A stretch of 64,000 nucleotides of DNA. It comes from Annona cherimola. Lineage: Eukaryota; Streptophyta; Magnoliopsida; Magnoliales; Annonaceae. The translations under genes were made by a program, and so were the position numbers. Below are positions 33,107 to 45,100 of the stretch, in pieces. The notes below the pieces were generated by a model. That model was not told the origin of the DNA. It saw nothing but the letters and a program-made list of their open reading frames with translations, and did no database searches. The stretch spans positions 122,978,564 through 123,042,563 of the forward strand of contig CM059971.1 of the NCBI GenBank assembly GCA_030490835.1. Reading direction: 5' to 3'. The first letter of the stretch is position 1. The number at the start of each line of letters is the position of its first letter.

Positions 33107-35965
33107 CTACCCACTGATGACTGGAACTTTCTCATACTGTGAAGACTGTATACAGCTTCGAGGAAGCATAAAAGCACCACCATACCGTTGCTGAAAGTAG
33201 ATAATGATTGCAAATATCAATCCAGCACAAGGAATGATAATATCCCAAGCAGGGGAATACAAATCTGCTTCTGGGTTGGCATATATATATGGTGGTATGA
33301 AAGGACGTGCATATTCATGAGCTCTGTAAGCATCATATGCATGTGGTAATGTTCGAACAATAGTAGTACCAATGTAAAAGGAGGAGGCAAGGGCTTTATC
33401 CTGCGAATTGCAAAACATATTCAGAAGAATCTGAGGTAGAAGAAAACCATCAAGAATCAAGCCAGCATAAGATCTCAAATCCTCCCAAATGGAATGATGC
33501 TGAGAATTAGCAACGTGTAGACGCCCTGACCAAGTATTTTCATTCATCTTCCAATGAACAACCAATGCAATCAGACCACCAGCAATATACAATGGCAAAC
33601 ACAACCATAAAGCTTTCTTCTCTGAAACCCACAAGCTCTTTTTCCCTTCCTCAGCCAGCCTGGCAGACCACACTAACTGCAGAAGGCGGAATTGCAGAAG
33701 AAAAGCCATCATTGTAACCACTCTTACCACAACTTCATTCACCTCAAGCCAGCCGCCACTCCAGAGCAGCACATTCTGCCAGTTGCTGTTTCTGGATAAA
33801 AATGCTTCAAAGTTCAGAACTAAAGGGATCATATGCCCAAGAGTTAGAACAACAAGCATTATAAGAGACATGGACGGAAGCACATCGGGATGCTTCTTCA
33901 CATGAAATAGCTGCAGCCCAATGAAAACACATGCAAGCATTAGAGAGATGAGAATCATTACTATCTCCATGTCCATCCTACTGATTGTTTCCTTGGCTTC
34001 TGAGGCATATAGAACATTTGAGGACAACTCCAAAGGATAAAAAAAGAGTAGGTCTGATTTTCCACGTGTACTTTTAATTGTACCCTTCAGATGTCTCCCA
34101 GCCTCAGAATTGAATGGAGCAAACTCGACATTGATGAGAATTGCACAGTCTATACTTTCCTCATTTTTAGCTAGGATTTTACCAGCTGAACTCAAATGCC
34201 TGCACCCAACCATGCATAAAGTTCCAGTTTTAGCATCATAGACACCCTCTGCTGCAACTTCAATTTGCTCAAGAACAGGAGGAGATGTCTGGTTCAAGGA
34301 GAGCCCACCCCACTTGTCATCCAATGTAAGTCTTATTGAATAGCTGATATTCAAATAGCCAACATTCAACAGGCTGTCGTTTAACACTTGAACTTGATCA
34401 TTAGTTGCTTGGCTCACTGAGCTTTCATAAGGGTAGGAATAAAACCTGTCCCCCACTGTTAGTGGACTTGAATCACCCCAGCCAATCCTCCTCCTTTTAT
34501 CCTTGAGAGAAAAATCAAATCTCATATCACCAAATGAATACCCATCAGGATACCTCTTGCCTGACTTGCTAGCCTTCTTCTTTCTGCAGGGTTTGGCCAG
34601 ACGTCCCATCTCAGTATACTCATACTTAAGACCTGTTACACCGCTCACCCGATTCTCAACACTCCTAAATGCAATCCTGTCGAAGTAACCAGTGTCATTC
34701 TCATTTTTTTTACTCCAAATATAACCAACTGCAAAGCTCCTCACCTTCGCTGACAAAGTCTTTGGAAATATTATCGTCAGCCCAATTGAGCAATCCCCAA
34801 CAGAGATGTTCTTAAATGATCCCAAAGCTTTCAACACCCTGCACGCAACGAAACAGGCCTGATTCTTCTCTTCATCCCAAATCCCCTCACCCACCAGTAT
34901 CCTCTCTGGATCAAAGGCAGCTCTATAGGAGTAAGAACTCCGGTTTGGAAATTGCACAAACATCTGCAGCTTCCCCTGATCCGAGCACCCCACCCCACCA
35001 ATAGTCATGATGCTGGGCAAAAACCCAACCTGCGCACTGAAAACACTACAGTTCTTCTTCGCACAATCCCCCTCATATTCCAGATTAAACCCTCCCCTCC
35101 CCAACCTAGTAAGAGTTGAACATATTCCCATGTCCTGCTCCAATCCAAGCGATTTCTCTCCACCACCGTCATTCCCATCACAGACACTCTCCTTCCGATC
35201 TGCTAATGTATGCTCGTATGACTTATGCGCATAGGCAAGCACTGAAATCTTATCGAAGTAATCAATGCTGTCCGCAGAATCAACACTCTCCACCGTGCCC
35301 GTAACCAAACTCGAAGAAATGTTCGAAATTTTTGGGTAGTTCAGCTTGAAAACTGCAGAAAGAGAAAGCAATTTACCTTCCTTGGAGTAGCCGAATCCGG
35401 TCCCTACCATGCAGAGCTTTCCAGAGGTCTCCGACCAGAATCCGCGCAGATTGAAGGTGACCGTGCCTGGTCTCTGGAAAACCGGGGGGCCGCGGTGGCC
35501 ACGGAAGCCGTGGGGGTATACCTGGTAGTCCTTCCGTCCGATGCTGGTGCGAGTGAAGTTTCCGAAGCGGTAGATGCCCCCACCGCGGAAGGTCAACGTG
35601 GACTGGAGTTGGAAGACGCCGGGCGTTTCCGTGTGGTAGATGTAGGTCTGGCGAACGGAGATGGATTTGGGGTAGGCGAAGGGACTCGAATTCGTGTTCT
35701 GCGAAGGGAACAGAGCTTCACCGCCGGAAAAATACGAGGACTGGAGGCTGAGAAACGAGGAGGAATCGGACTCGACGATGGCAGTGGGTTTTGCGTGAGG
35801 GACGAAAGAATCGCAGTGGGTGTGGTAGGGAACATCCAAGGCGGCTGCTGCGGCGGCGGCGGCAGAGAGGAAGACGAAGGTCAGGATGAGGATGCAGGGA
35901 TTTGAATGGTTCTGATGGTAATGATAGTGAGCCATGGAGGGAAATGGAGAGATCTTCTTCGCCAT
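33107..35965 (-). CDS. DUF2921 / SWEET-like membrane protein, single exon
   Basis: 952 aa with no intron. The N-terminus has a hydrophobic signal sequence (about residues 23-43, ILILTFVFLSAAAAAAAA) after a His/Tyr-rich start, then a large extracytosolic region with repeated modules ending in CMVGTGFG and CMVGCRHLSS, as in plant DUF2921 proteins. From residue 664 onward several membrane segments follow (MEIVMILISLMLACVFIGLQ first), and the tail contains YARPFIPPYIYANPEADLYS. The family includes Arabidopsis At1g52780 and At4g21700 and is related to the FLY1/FLY2 membrane E3 ligases, but no RING domain is present here. The length is in the usual range. The biochemical role is not known. An alternative start at Met11 (ATG at 35935) is plausible given the TATA position. 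Confidence 0.93.
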   Translation of the reverse strand: MAKKISPFPSMAHYHYHQNHSNPCILILTFVFLSAAAAAAAALDVPYHTHCDSFVPHAKPTAIVESDSSSFLSLQSSYFSGGEALFPSQNTNSSPFAYPKSISVRQTYIYHTETPGVFQLQSTLTFRGGGIYRFGNFTRTSIGRKDYQVYPHGFRGHRGPPVFQRPGTVTFNLRGFWSETSGKLCMVGTGFGYSKEGKLLSLSAVFKLNYPKISNISSSLVTGTVESVDSADSIDYFDKISVLAYAHKSYEHTLADRKESVCDGNDGGGEKSLGLEQDMGICSTLTRLGRGGFNLEYEGDCAKKNCSVFSAQVGFLPSIMTIGGVGCSDQGKLQMFVQFPNRSSYSYRAAFDPERILVGEGIWDEEKNQACFVACRVLKALGSFKNISVGDCSIGLTIIFPKTLSAKVRSFAVGYIWSKKNENDTGYFDRIAFRSVENRVSGVTGLKYEYTEMGRLAKPCRKKKASKSGKRYPDGYSFGDMRFDFSLKDKRRRIGWGDSSPLTVGDRFYSYPYESSVSQATNDQVQVLNDSLLNVGYLNISYSIRLTLDDKWGGLSLNQTSPPVLEQIEVAAEGVYDAKTGTLCMVGCRHLSSAGKILAKNEESIDCAILINVEFAPFNSEAGRHLKGTIKSTRGKSDLLFFYPLELSSNVLYASEAKETISRMDMEIVMILISLMLACVFIGLQLFHVKKHPDVLPSMSLIMLVVLTLGHMIPLVLNFEAFLSRNSNWQNVLLWSGGWLEVNEVVVRVVTMMAFLLQFRLLQLVWSARLAEEGKKSLWVSEKKALWLCLPLYIAGGLIALVVHWKMNENTWSGRLHVANSQHHSIWEDLRSYAGLILDGFLLPQILLNMFCNSQDKALASSFYIGTTIVRTLPHAYDAYRAHEYARPFIPPYIYANPEADLYSPAWDIIIPCAGLIFAIIIYFQQRYGGAFMLPRSCIQSSQYEKVPVISG

Positions 35966-35995
35966 TAATGGGATCTGTCGCGCCCGCGGAGGGAG

Positions 35996-36003
35996 TATTT
36001 ATA
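35996..36003 (-). promoter_or_regulatory. TATA box of the DUF2921 gene
   Basis: TATAAATA on the minus strand in the context ccctttataaatactccc. It lies 31-38 nt from the first ATG (35965), so a start site about 32 nt downstream would leave only a few leader bases before that ATG but about 36 before the second (35935). Confidence 0.55.
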
Positions 36004-36727
36004 AAGGGAGCGAGGGAGGAAAGAATGGCTCGTTCTTCTGCAAGTCGTTGGAATGTCAGTTGTCAAGTACAAAGAACCGAAGATGGGGTCCATTTCCTGG
36101 TTTGCATCGACCCGTTCATCACGAGAGGTCATCATCTCGAGATAATGGATGGCTGCAGCTTGAGGAATTTGGACGCGGAATACGTGCGAAGCAGATCGCA
36201 GGGTCACGCTGCGGTAACAAGAGTAAACCTGAACTTGAGTAAGAGATCAGCACATCCCATGAATGAACAGAAATAATATCTGCATAGGCCAACCGCTGCT
36301 AACCATGGGAAGACTAAAACTTGGTAGTAATAATAATTATTATTATCTATTTATTTTTATTATTATTATCTCTCAATAATTGAAGGGGAAGTCTCTTAAG
36401 CATCAAGTCAATTACTGGTAGGTAAGGCGCGAGGACTGAGGTGAAAAGATGCGCCACATTATTGGATCGGACTATTTGGCAATAAGAATATAAGATGCAT
36501 CACATAATTTAAAGACATCCCTACATACTAATATTGTTCATCAAACACATACATCTTAATATTAATCAGCATCCAAAAACAAATCAGCTTTGATCAGATT
36601 ATATAACCTTAAATTTACATGATCGATGAAAGATAATGACGCCTTTAGAGTAAGGCCATAACCTAATCCGAAAGAATAATGATTCAAGGAATACATACAT
36701 AAACATATGTATATATATTGCCCATCA
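36004..36727. other. 5' flank of the DUF2921 gene, then spacer
   Basis: 36,004-36,250 is GC-balanced and probably holds the upstream promoter. Frames there (35902-36276, 35965-36207) overlap the gene start or have no recognised product. 36,335-36,375 is a short ATT/TTA trinucleotide tract. The rest is AT-rich with nothing recognised. Confidence 0.4.
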
Positions 36728-37150
36728 TGTGCAGACAGTTATAATGAAGTCCACTACAAAATAGGCCTTGTATCTATGAAAATATAATAATATTTTATAT
36801 AATCATTTATCTATATAAAAATTATATTTTAGACGGTTTACATGTTGAAAATATAACTTTAAACTTATACTTATTAAACTATTTTATTGTGTTGATTTTG
36901 CACAATTTTAAAATAGAGCACTTACATAGGCTAGATTTGGTTGAAAATTGATATGTTATTAAAATAAATAATTCTAAATACAATGGGTGGGGTAAATGTG
37001 AATTTTAATACATACGAAGTCCATTTTTAGGCGGACAACGCAGTCTATCTGCATGGATAAATTTCCATATATATTAGTTGTCAAGCTATTGAAGGTTATA
37101 CATGTCTCAAAATTAATTAGGATGAATTTTTCAAAAACATTTTTAATATT
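36728..37150. repeat. Family B AT-rich repeat
   Basis: Carries the B motif order (aagtccactacaaaatagg at the left, an inverted-type cgaagtccatttttaggcgg at the right) with atttatctatataaaaatta inside. The two ends are roughly inverted to each other, so it is probably a TIR element. Confidence 0.45.
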
Positions 37151-37177
37151 CATCATCTAACTAGCATTTGGCCTCCA

Positions 37178-37335
37178 ACACCAGTTAGTAAGAGTAGTAA
37201 GGATCTTGGTTTCTCTTAAGAGAAGTCTTGAGCTCAAATCTCGTGAATTTAAAACAGGTGTTAGGATAGCTTTCTACCTTATTAGGTCACACCTGACTTG
37301 ACCTTGGAAATCAAAGGTTATTATGTAAACAAACT
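37178..37335 (+). mobile_element. Possible tRNA-derived SINE
   Basis: Contains a stretch resembling polymerase III internal boxes (agttagtaagag near 37,183; gagctcaaatctcg near 37,230) followed by about 100 bp of GC-balanced sequence in AT-rich DNA. The boxes are imperfect, and there is no poly(A) tail or duplication I can define. Confidence 0.3.
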
Positions 37336-38129
37336 AGTGTATTAGCCATCAAAGTTTCATTGCATGATCTTTTTCATCTACATTGCTCTAATTTTTATAG
37401 TTGAGCCGAGTTAAAACACATGAAGAAGAAAAGCTCTCAAAATGTGGAAGGTTTGTCAAAAAAAAAAAAAAAAGTTGTAGGTTTGATAGAATACATTTCT
37501 CAAAATTAATTAGGATAAAATTTTGGTTGCAATGCTACAAAATTTGGTAAAATTTCTCCGATCGAAAATTTATTGACTTTCATCAAGATATATTAGAACT
37601 TTGTACCAAAAAAAAGGTTCATAAATGTGGTGTTTTTACAAAATAAAAAATTTTGTGCCAAAATTGCAAAGGGATGGGCTAATGGATACTCATAAGCTCT
37701 GATTAACATATGGGACGCAATTTTACTACTGAAATGAGCTTAACATAATTTCAACTATATTCATACGTTAGAAAACTAGTGCAAACCAGTTACACCTAAA
37801 TTTATTTTGCAAACATCGACCTCAAGGTTCATTTTGCAACACTTTTTAAATAGAAGGATGTTCTGCAAATACGAAAACTACGTTACTACATTGTCGAAGT
37901 TGCAATTAGATAAAGTCACAGGGGTGGATTTTCATTGAAGCGACAAGAAGACGCCGATGTTAATCAGCAATTTGTTTATACATGATTACTCTGTAAAGAA
38001 TATAAAAAAAAACAGAAAAATCAAGGGAGAAGACAAACCGCCCGATAATACAAATTGTTTTTGGGGCAATTGTTTTTGGCATGGTCAATAAAACAAAGAC
38101 TGGAATATAGGTAAGGGAATGCGATCTAG
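37336..38129. other. Spacer, nothing recognised
   Basis: A 16-A run lies near 37,458. No gene-like frame. Confidence 0.45.
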
Positions 38130-38396
38130 TGCACCCCGGTATAAAACATATCTTTTTTTTTTGAAAATTTTTTTATATAGTTGTTAATTTAGATGTATTT
38201 AATATGTGTATCAATTTTTAACATTTTAGAGATTTGTGAATTACAAAAATGTTACTAATTTTAAAAAATCTAAAAAATATATAGAAATCTCCAAAAATGG
38301 TAAAACTTGATGCATATATTAAATTTACCTAAATTAACATTTGTATTAAAAAGTATTTAAAAATAAATTAAGTACACTCCGGTGCATCACAGCTAA
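38130..38396. mobile_element. Fold-back MITE
   Basis: Left arm agtgcaccccggtataaaa is matched by inverted agtacactccggtgcatcac. The core contains tagatgtatttaatatgtgt against its inverse. Same family as the element at 38452. Confidence 0.65.
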
Positions 38397-38451
38397 ATGC
38401 ACCCAAGTGCATTTTTAAAAGTCCCATAGTAATAAGAGGTTTTTGATTAAA

Positions 38452-38722
38452 TACACGGGCACACTTAGCTTTAGTGCGTTATTGTATTTAATTCTTTTTA
38501 ATTTTTTATAAAACCATTGATCTAAATGTATTTAAGATATAAATTAATTTTATTATTTTTGGAGATTTGTAGATAAATAAAAGCATTTTTAATATCAAAC
38601 AATGGTAAAATTCAATACACATGTTAAATATACTTATATTAATAGTTGTATTTAAAAAAAAATTAAAAATAAAATTTTACATCCAATACACCTAAGCTAA
38701 GTGCGCTTTGATGTACAGGATC
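38452..38722. mobile_element. Fold-back MITE, second copy
   Basis: Left arm gggcacacttagctttagtg pairs with the inverted right arm cacctaagctaagtgcgctt. The core matches the neighbouring copy at 38130. The two lie about 55 bp apart in the same order. Confidence 0.65.
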
Positions 38723-39429
38723 ACAGTGCAATAGTAAGACTGGTACGTAATATCACAGCCTTTCTTTGTTGGGACGTGCCAAATGTGTAGTACATCTTTT
38801 TTTATGAATATTTATATATTACATTCATCTTTACTTATATTAGAAGTAAGTTTTGAGATATTCTCACGTTCATACAAACATTTGTCAAGAATTTAGTTTT
38901 TTTCTTCTCAACTGGTGTTCGCGAGTAGACACTCCCACGAACTAGGGTAGAAATTATGCCACCGGACAAATGATGCACTGCCACTACGCAATGCAGTTGT
39001 TGTTCCACGCGTTCCACACAGATATACTTTCCTGCAGCATCAAACCGAAGACACCCATCCCAAGGCATGTCTTTGCACCATTGGGGCCGGCAATGCGTGG
39101 TACATCTTTAAGAGGGGATCTTTCAATTGAAACATTTGGTACATCTTTAAGAGGGGATCTCACGATTAAAATTTAATACATTCACGAGGATCGAAAAAAA
39201 AAAAAAACCAATAATCAGCGTCTCCCTGCAATGCATGGGAGTGTTCACCCATAGATTTCGTAGGAAAAATAAGAAGAGTGAAAACAGATTTATTGTTAGA
39301 TAGTTTTCAGAATGACGTAGAAATATTGTAAGAATATTTTATGGGGTTAGATTGTTATACACATTGACATGATTGTAAAATTATAAAAAAAAACTAATAA
39401 TAATAATAAGAAGAAGAAGTAGTAGTAGT
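38723..39429. other. Spacer with a short direct repeat
   Basis: tggtacatctttaagagggg occurs at about 39,098 and again at about 39,137, a 39-bp period, two units. The rest shows nothing recognisable. Confidence 0.5.
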
Positions 39430-39690
39430 AGTAGTTTGCATCCATTCATGCGTGTACACTGGGCAATCCCGACAGATGTAAGCAAAGCAAAGCAACATAG
39501 TTCGCACGCGAATGGACTGTGAAGTTGGGCTGTCGTAGAAGAGCATTGATTGCAGTAGTAGTAGTAGCAGCAGCAGTTTGCATCCATTCATGCGTGTACG
39601 CTGGGCAACCCCGATCGATGTAAGCAAAGCTCATAGTTCGCACGCGTATGGACTGTGAAGTTGGCTGTCTAGAAGAGTATTGATTGCACT
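39391..39690. repeat. 142-bp tandem duplication primed with trinucleotide repeats
   Basis: A run of AAT, AAG and GTA triplets (39,391-39,433) precedes gtttgcatccattcatgcgt at 39,434; the same sequence recurs at 39,576 after a second GTA/GCA triplet run. The two units of about 115-142 bp differ by small changes. The minus-strand frames here (39381-39587, 39394-39627, 39446-39778) encode the same peptide twice because of the duplication and are not taken as genes. Confidence 0.8.
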
Positions 39691-42150
39691 TGACTTTTAC
39701 ATGCGGGTGATTGCTACGAGACGCAACAAACAGCCTTCCCAATCTTATGTTTGCCAAGCTGTTTTGGTTTTCGACCAATAAACCAAATTTTCTTTATTAA
39801 AATTTTAAAAACATGCATTTAGGTAAGGTAAAAAAAATTTTGAAAATTTTTTTACAAAACAATCAAAGTGAGGCCGCAAATATATATATTAAAAAAATAA
39901 TGGAAAGTAGTAATTGGACGGGCAACCCACATGGCTGCTAGATGCGGTTTACCGCACCAAGTCACTGCTCTTGAGTCTTGACTGATATGCTTGCAAAGTT
40001 GCACTTATATTGTATTTGTGCGTCTTAAAATCACAAATTAGCAAATATGCTTATAAAGTTTCAATAAAATTGAGAGGCGGTTCCTTCCGTTAGATTTCCT
40101 TATATTCCGTTTAATTCATTGAAGCCTGTCCATTCCATTAGATTTCCTTATGTTTAGGTAAAATTTTACTGTAAATGATGTAAATGCCTTTATCATATTG
40201 AATTGACGAAACATATCCTTGTCCCTATCCTTCATAATAATATTATAATACATATTTGTTATTTGAAAATTTTTATGATGATCCTGACAAAATAATTGCT
40301 ATAAAAAATAATACTATTTTTATTTAATTTAAAATACCGTTTTATCAGGGCAAGGGCATTTTTGCCATTTCATGAAACCAAAGGAAGGAACAGTGCGTTT
40401 GGTAATTTATCAAATTAAGGTACATACATGCAGTATCTGTTTGACCTTGGAGACATATCAACAAATTGTTTCGAAAAAAACCGCTCTTTAATGTGATCGT
40501 TTAATTTCATTTTTTATATCTTGATTCTTAATGAAATATTTACTCCATCTATTATATTTAATATTATTTATAATATTTTTAAAAAATTTCATTTGTCTAG
40601 TATGATTGTGCGTGCACATCTTTCTACAAATATATAAAATCGATATAATAAAATAGTTTAATATTAAATATCAATTTAAAAATTATATTTTAGCCATCTA
40701 AACCTTCCATAATATCATTTCTATATAGATAAATCATTCTCTTAAATATTATTACATTCTAATACATATGTAACTGGATTTAATTATTTTTCATAATTTA
40801 CACATGAACATATATAACTAAATGTGGCCCATACGTATATTTAATTTGAATCAAACTTAAGCTCCTAACTGAATAAAAAATATCAAATATAACGAATGAA
40901 TTAAATTTTCATCAAGATTTAAAATTTGAAAAAATTATATATAACCGTTTTTATATAACCTGAGTACGTAAAAGCGAGCCTGCCTCATGGAAAAGCGATA
41001 GATGGGAGGGCGACATTTTCAAAGCCGGTTTTGTACTGATGGATGGGTCATCGGTGGGTGACATTTTCAAAGTCTTGGAGGCTTGGGTCGACTGGAATAG
41101 ATTAGCTTGGTGCATTTATCATAAACGATAAGTCAAGCGACACGGCACTTGACGAGCAATACTATAGCCGTATGATGCATAAATGAACGGGGTAAGAAAC
41201 TAGCACTCTCTTTGTTGCCCACGGAGGGAGTGAGCGATGAGGAACACCTTGACTTTCATTTTGCACGTTCAAAACATATGAGAAAGTGGACATATACCAA
41301 CCAAAATAATTCTACTCGTCGATCATGATTTCTCTTTCCCAAGAACAAGCCCCCAACAAGTTCTTAGGATCAAAATTATAAGATTATTCGGTAACAGAAT
41401 AGAACGCCATAATATCTGATGCTCAAATCTTTCCGGTCACTGTAACGACGCAGGGGCAACCATTTTAAAGTATACTTCGTACCAAGTAAAATCTAATCTA
41501 GCAGCTGATGAGCCCCTCGCTCAAGACATGAAAAATGTATAGTCGTACCGAAGATAAAAAATACACCAACAGGAGCGTCACAACAGTATCTATGTGGCTT
41601 AACCCGGCACATGATGATGCTGATTAATGCATCCAGCAACCTCATGCCGAACAATCAACGGTACTTTTCTCATGGCATGAGCCGTCACCTGAAGAGCCTG
41701 TGAGCTATATTTGAGCTTGTGTGTCACCACAAAAGCAAATAGGCAGAGAACTTCACGGGAGAGATCATAATTCACAACAATCAAACGACTAGGACAAAAT
41801 CACAATTTTCACCTTCAATAACCATATGAACTTGCTGACAGAGGCCACTTGATTCACCAAGACAGCATTAAACACCTGTTGTTTAAAATTAAAAAAGCTA
41901 CTTCATTTTAAACACTTTAAGCCACGGAAACCCTCCCTTTTTAGCTGTTCAGGTGACAAATAAATATAAGCACCATCGCTGTTATCTATACCTATTTACA
42001 ATATATATTAGGGAACCAAGAGGAGAACTTGGTGGTGCATCTGTCCAATCCAACAAACAAATTGACAAGAAGTTAAATCCCAGAAAGCCTTATATGCAAA
42101 ATGACTTCCAGAAGTTGCCGCTTTGGTTTTCATGGTTAAATCTTCTTAAG
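39691..42150. other. Spacer, including the 3' flank of the E2 gene
   Basis: A family A repeat lies at 40,497-40,965; otherwise no element is bounded. gacattttcaaag is repeated near 41,012 and 41,060. 41,900-42,150 is probably the 3' untranslated region of the minus-strand gene upstream. No other gene recognised. Confidence 0.4.
40497..40965. repeat. Family A long-TIR element
   Basis: Left part tatcttgattcttaatgaaa...tattatatttaatattattt; right part aaaatttgaaaaaattatat. The interior follows the family order (aaatatataaaatcgatata, atcatttctatatagataaa). Confidence 0.5.
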
Positions 42151-45100
42151 TCACAGCTTTAGAGTGGTATCAGCCTTGCCCGTTTGAGCCGTAAATTCTT
42201 GGCAATCCGCTCCAGTTTCAGACAATGCTGACACAAGCCTAGGAAAAAGCTGAGCAAGCTGGGTTTTAAATTTTGACGAGCAGCTTTTGTCACCCTCATC
42301 TACATCCTGCACCCCTCCACCAGCAAGACAACCGACCTGAGCACCTTCCATATATGCTTTACAAGCCACAAGGATAGAACGAGCACGCTGTTGGAAATGG
42401 CCCATAACAAAGTCCTCAAAGTGCTGTGGAGAAAAGAAAGCAGCCTGCTTACTAATAATTTCCATGTGTGATGGAGAACAGTGAAAAGAGATTCTGAATG
42501 GATGTCAGCATAAAGAATGAATAACCGCTGAGTACAGAAAAATCCAGTGAACTGGGTGAACCTGGATTAAGGTCAGCCCCTGACTCGGCCAACCCAACCC
42601 CCGTTTTTGTGGATTAAGTTGGAATTTTCAGCACATTAACCCATTTATACATAACCCGTATAACACATTCAAATAAATGGCTAGCCATGAGCTAAGATTG
42701 TCCATCCATCCCAATAATCCAACCCATTAACCCACAAAATGCGTTTACAATCGTAAAACTTTGAAGCAGTTGATATTTTCTTAATGCTTATTTTAGAAAT
42801 TATGCATAATCATTAACAATAGAATAAACATTCTAATTAAGAATGGATATGTAAATTAATCTTTTAAATTCAAGTAGATCATTAGCATTAGAACCTTTTG
42901 TTGATTGCTTAGGATTACATTTTACATAGTTTATCATTTTATTTTTTATTATTCAATCTATTTTCAACCCATTAGTAACCTGTTCTACCAACTCATTAAC
43001 AACTCACACCCTGTTCCATTTACGTTGAATGAATTAAAGTCAGGGTTCGAGTTTTTGCAAATGGATTATAAACAGATTATAGTTGAATTTTTTTAAAATG
43101 GGTTAGTGTTAGAGTTAAGGTTAGCCTCCAACCCATATAACCCGAATCAGTTACACCCCTAGTGAAGAAGCAATCCTACCTTTGGTGGTCTTTGTAGTGT
43201 ATACAGCATGGTTTTGCAGGACAGCAAGAATGTTTCCTCATTGTAAGCCAGGGAGCTTTCCTCACCCATAGGTGTGCCTGCCATCATTGCATATCCTGGC
43301 TCATTAAAATATGGCTTAGCATTGAGCACAAGCGCTTGAATGGAAACCAGGACTTGCAACATGGTTGACTTTCCAGGGGTCCACTTTTCATTCCCACTCC
43401 CAGACCAAGTATTCAGAAGGCTGAGACAGACCTTTCCACATGCATATAAGTTGGGGTTCAATCGAAGGCCACCAGAGTGGTAATATGCTTGCTGCATTAC
43501 ATTTCAGCAGAAAGTCAAAGGCTTTAGCTATCAAATCAAACACCATATAACTGCAGTAACCCTGATTGCATACCGGTGGGGAATTTGGATAGCTGGAAGG
43601 GAAAAGAATATCAAAAAAGAAAAGACCATCATGATAAGGAGTCCCAGCAGCTCCTACAATAACAGCCCTCAGAAGATCCATTCGCTCTTCGTAAACTCTA
43701 ACAAATATTGAATCTGTTACAGCACAATGAAACCAATAATGAAACTAGATTAGAAATTATAATACAAGGGTGATATTGCCACAAGGTAGAAAGTGTCACA
43801 GTACAAGGAAATAGATTGGAAATTGCAATAAAAGGTAATGTTGAAGATTAGTTAGAAAGCAGCTTCCTCAAAATTCAAGAAATATGGTAACAAGAGACAG
43901 AGGCCCAATCAAGGAAAAAGAAAAGGCAGTTTAATCAAACTTTCTGGCCATCCTCACCTAAAATATAGCATTTTGATAGCCCTGTGAAGAAATATGGAAA
44001 AAATGGAGATCACACAGAAAGAAGCTTGAAATATGGTGATATTACACTTGCATGGCCATTCTTACCCACACAAACATTCTGATGAGCCTTTATATGGCAA
44101 TAATATCTGCTTTCTGTTAACTACCACCATCACACAACTACTTCAGTAAAAACAAAAGACTGTAACCCTGAATTTTAGGGGCTCTTGTAGTACCATTGTG
44201 CTCCTTGAAGAATTTTGTTTCAGATAGTTACCCATCAACCAATGAAACATTCCTTTAAACATGGTTGACGTTCCCTAGAAAATCTCAAGTAGCATCCACC
44301 AAAACTTCGTTGAGCCAAACCTAAGAGTGTGAAATACAGGCATCAGAAATGTGTGGGATATTACGCTCTTCACATCACACCCTAGATGCAAACGGACGCA
44401 GTATATCTTACTGCTTGAAATTGCACACTTGGCTAAAGAAAGCAAGATTCAGATCACACGCTGTGGTTATCAAAAAACATAGGTATATTTATTTTATAAA
44501 TGGAAAAATAACCAAAATAGCAGGAAAAATAAAGAATATTATATGAAAAATATGATGGATGGCTATTTAAAAAAAAAAAAAAAACAGAAACTACTGATTT
44601 TAAGTTATCAAAATTGTAGTTTACCACAATGCCTTCGTGTAAGAAGTCAGCAGTTAAAATGCAGCATGTCAATGGCCTAGCAAGTTTTAACAGGTCAGAT
44701 GATTGGAAAATTAAAGTTTTAGTTAATAGGGCCAGGTCGACCCATGACCAACCCCGCTCTATTTTTACAAAAGGTCGGGGCAAGGATTTTGACCCGGTGG
44801 GGTAGGGCAGGTCAGGATTTTAAACCCGTGCTTCAATTCCAAGAGATGGGTCAACCATGTCCCAACCTGCCATGACTTATTACTGTGAATATTATCTATG
44901 TTGATGTATGTTTAAATTTATAACTTATTTATATTGATAAATTTTTATTTCTTAATTGCATATATGTAGTTCAAGTTATCTCATTATATATTTATCAATG
45001 AAATAAAGGGGCTGTTTGGTAATAGGCAAAACTCGCATACATTGACAAAACTTTTCAGCTGAGGGGAGCGTTTGAAAAAAATGTCATTTCAAGCGGTTGA

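Noticed and set aside
35495..35905. 136-aa plus-strand frame over the start of the DUF2921 gene
   Set aside because: Antisense shadow of GC-rich coding sequence; no domain, and the opposite strand is clearly coding.
39381..39778. Repeated peptide frames with Leu/Thr runs
   Set aside because: Product of the 142-bp duplication and triplet repeats; no start context or similarity.
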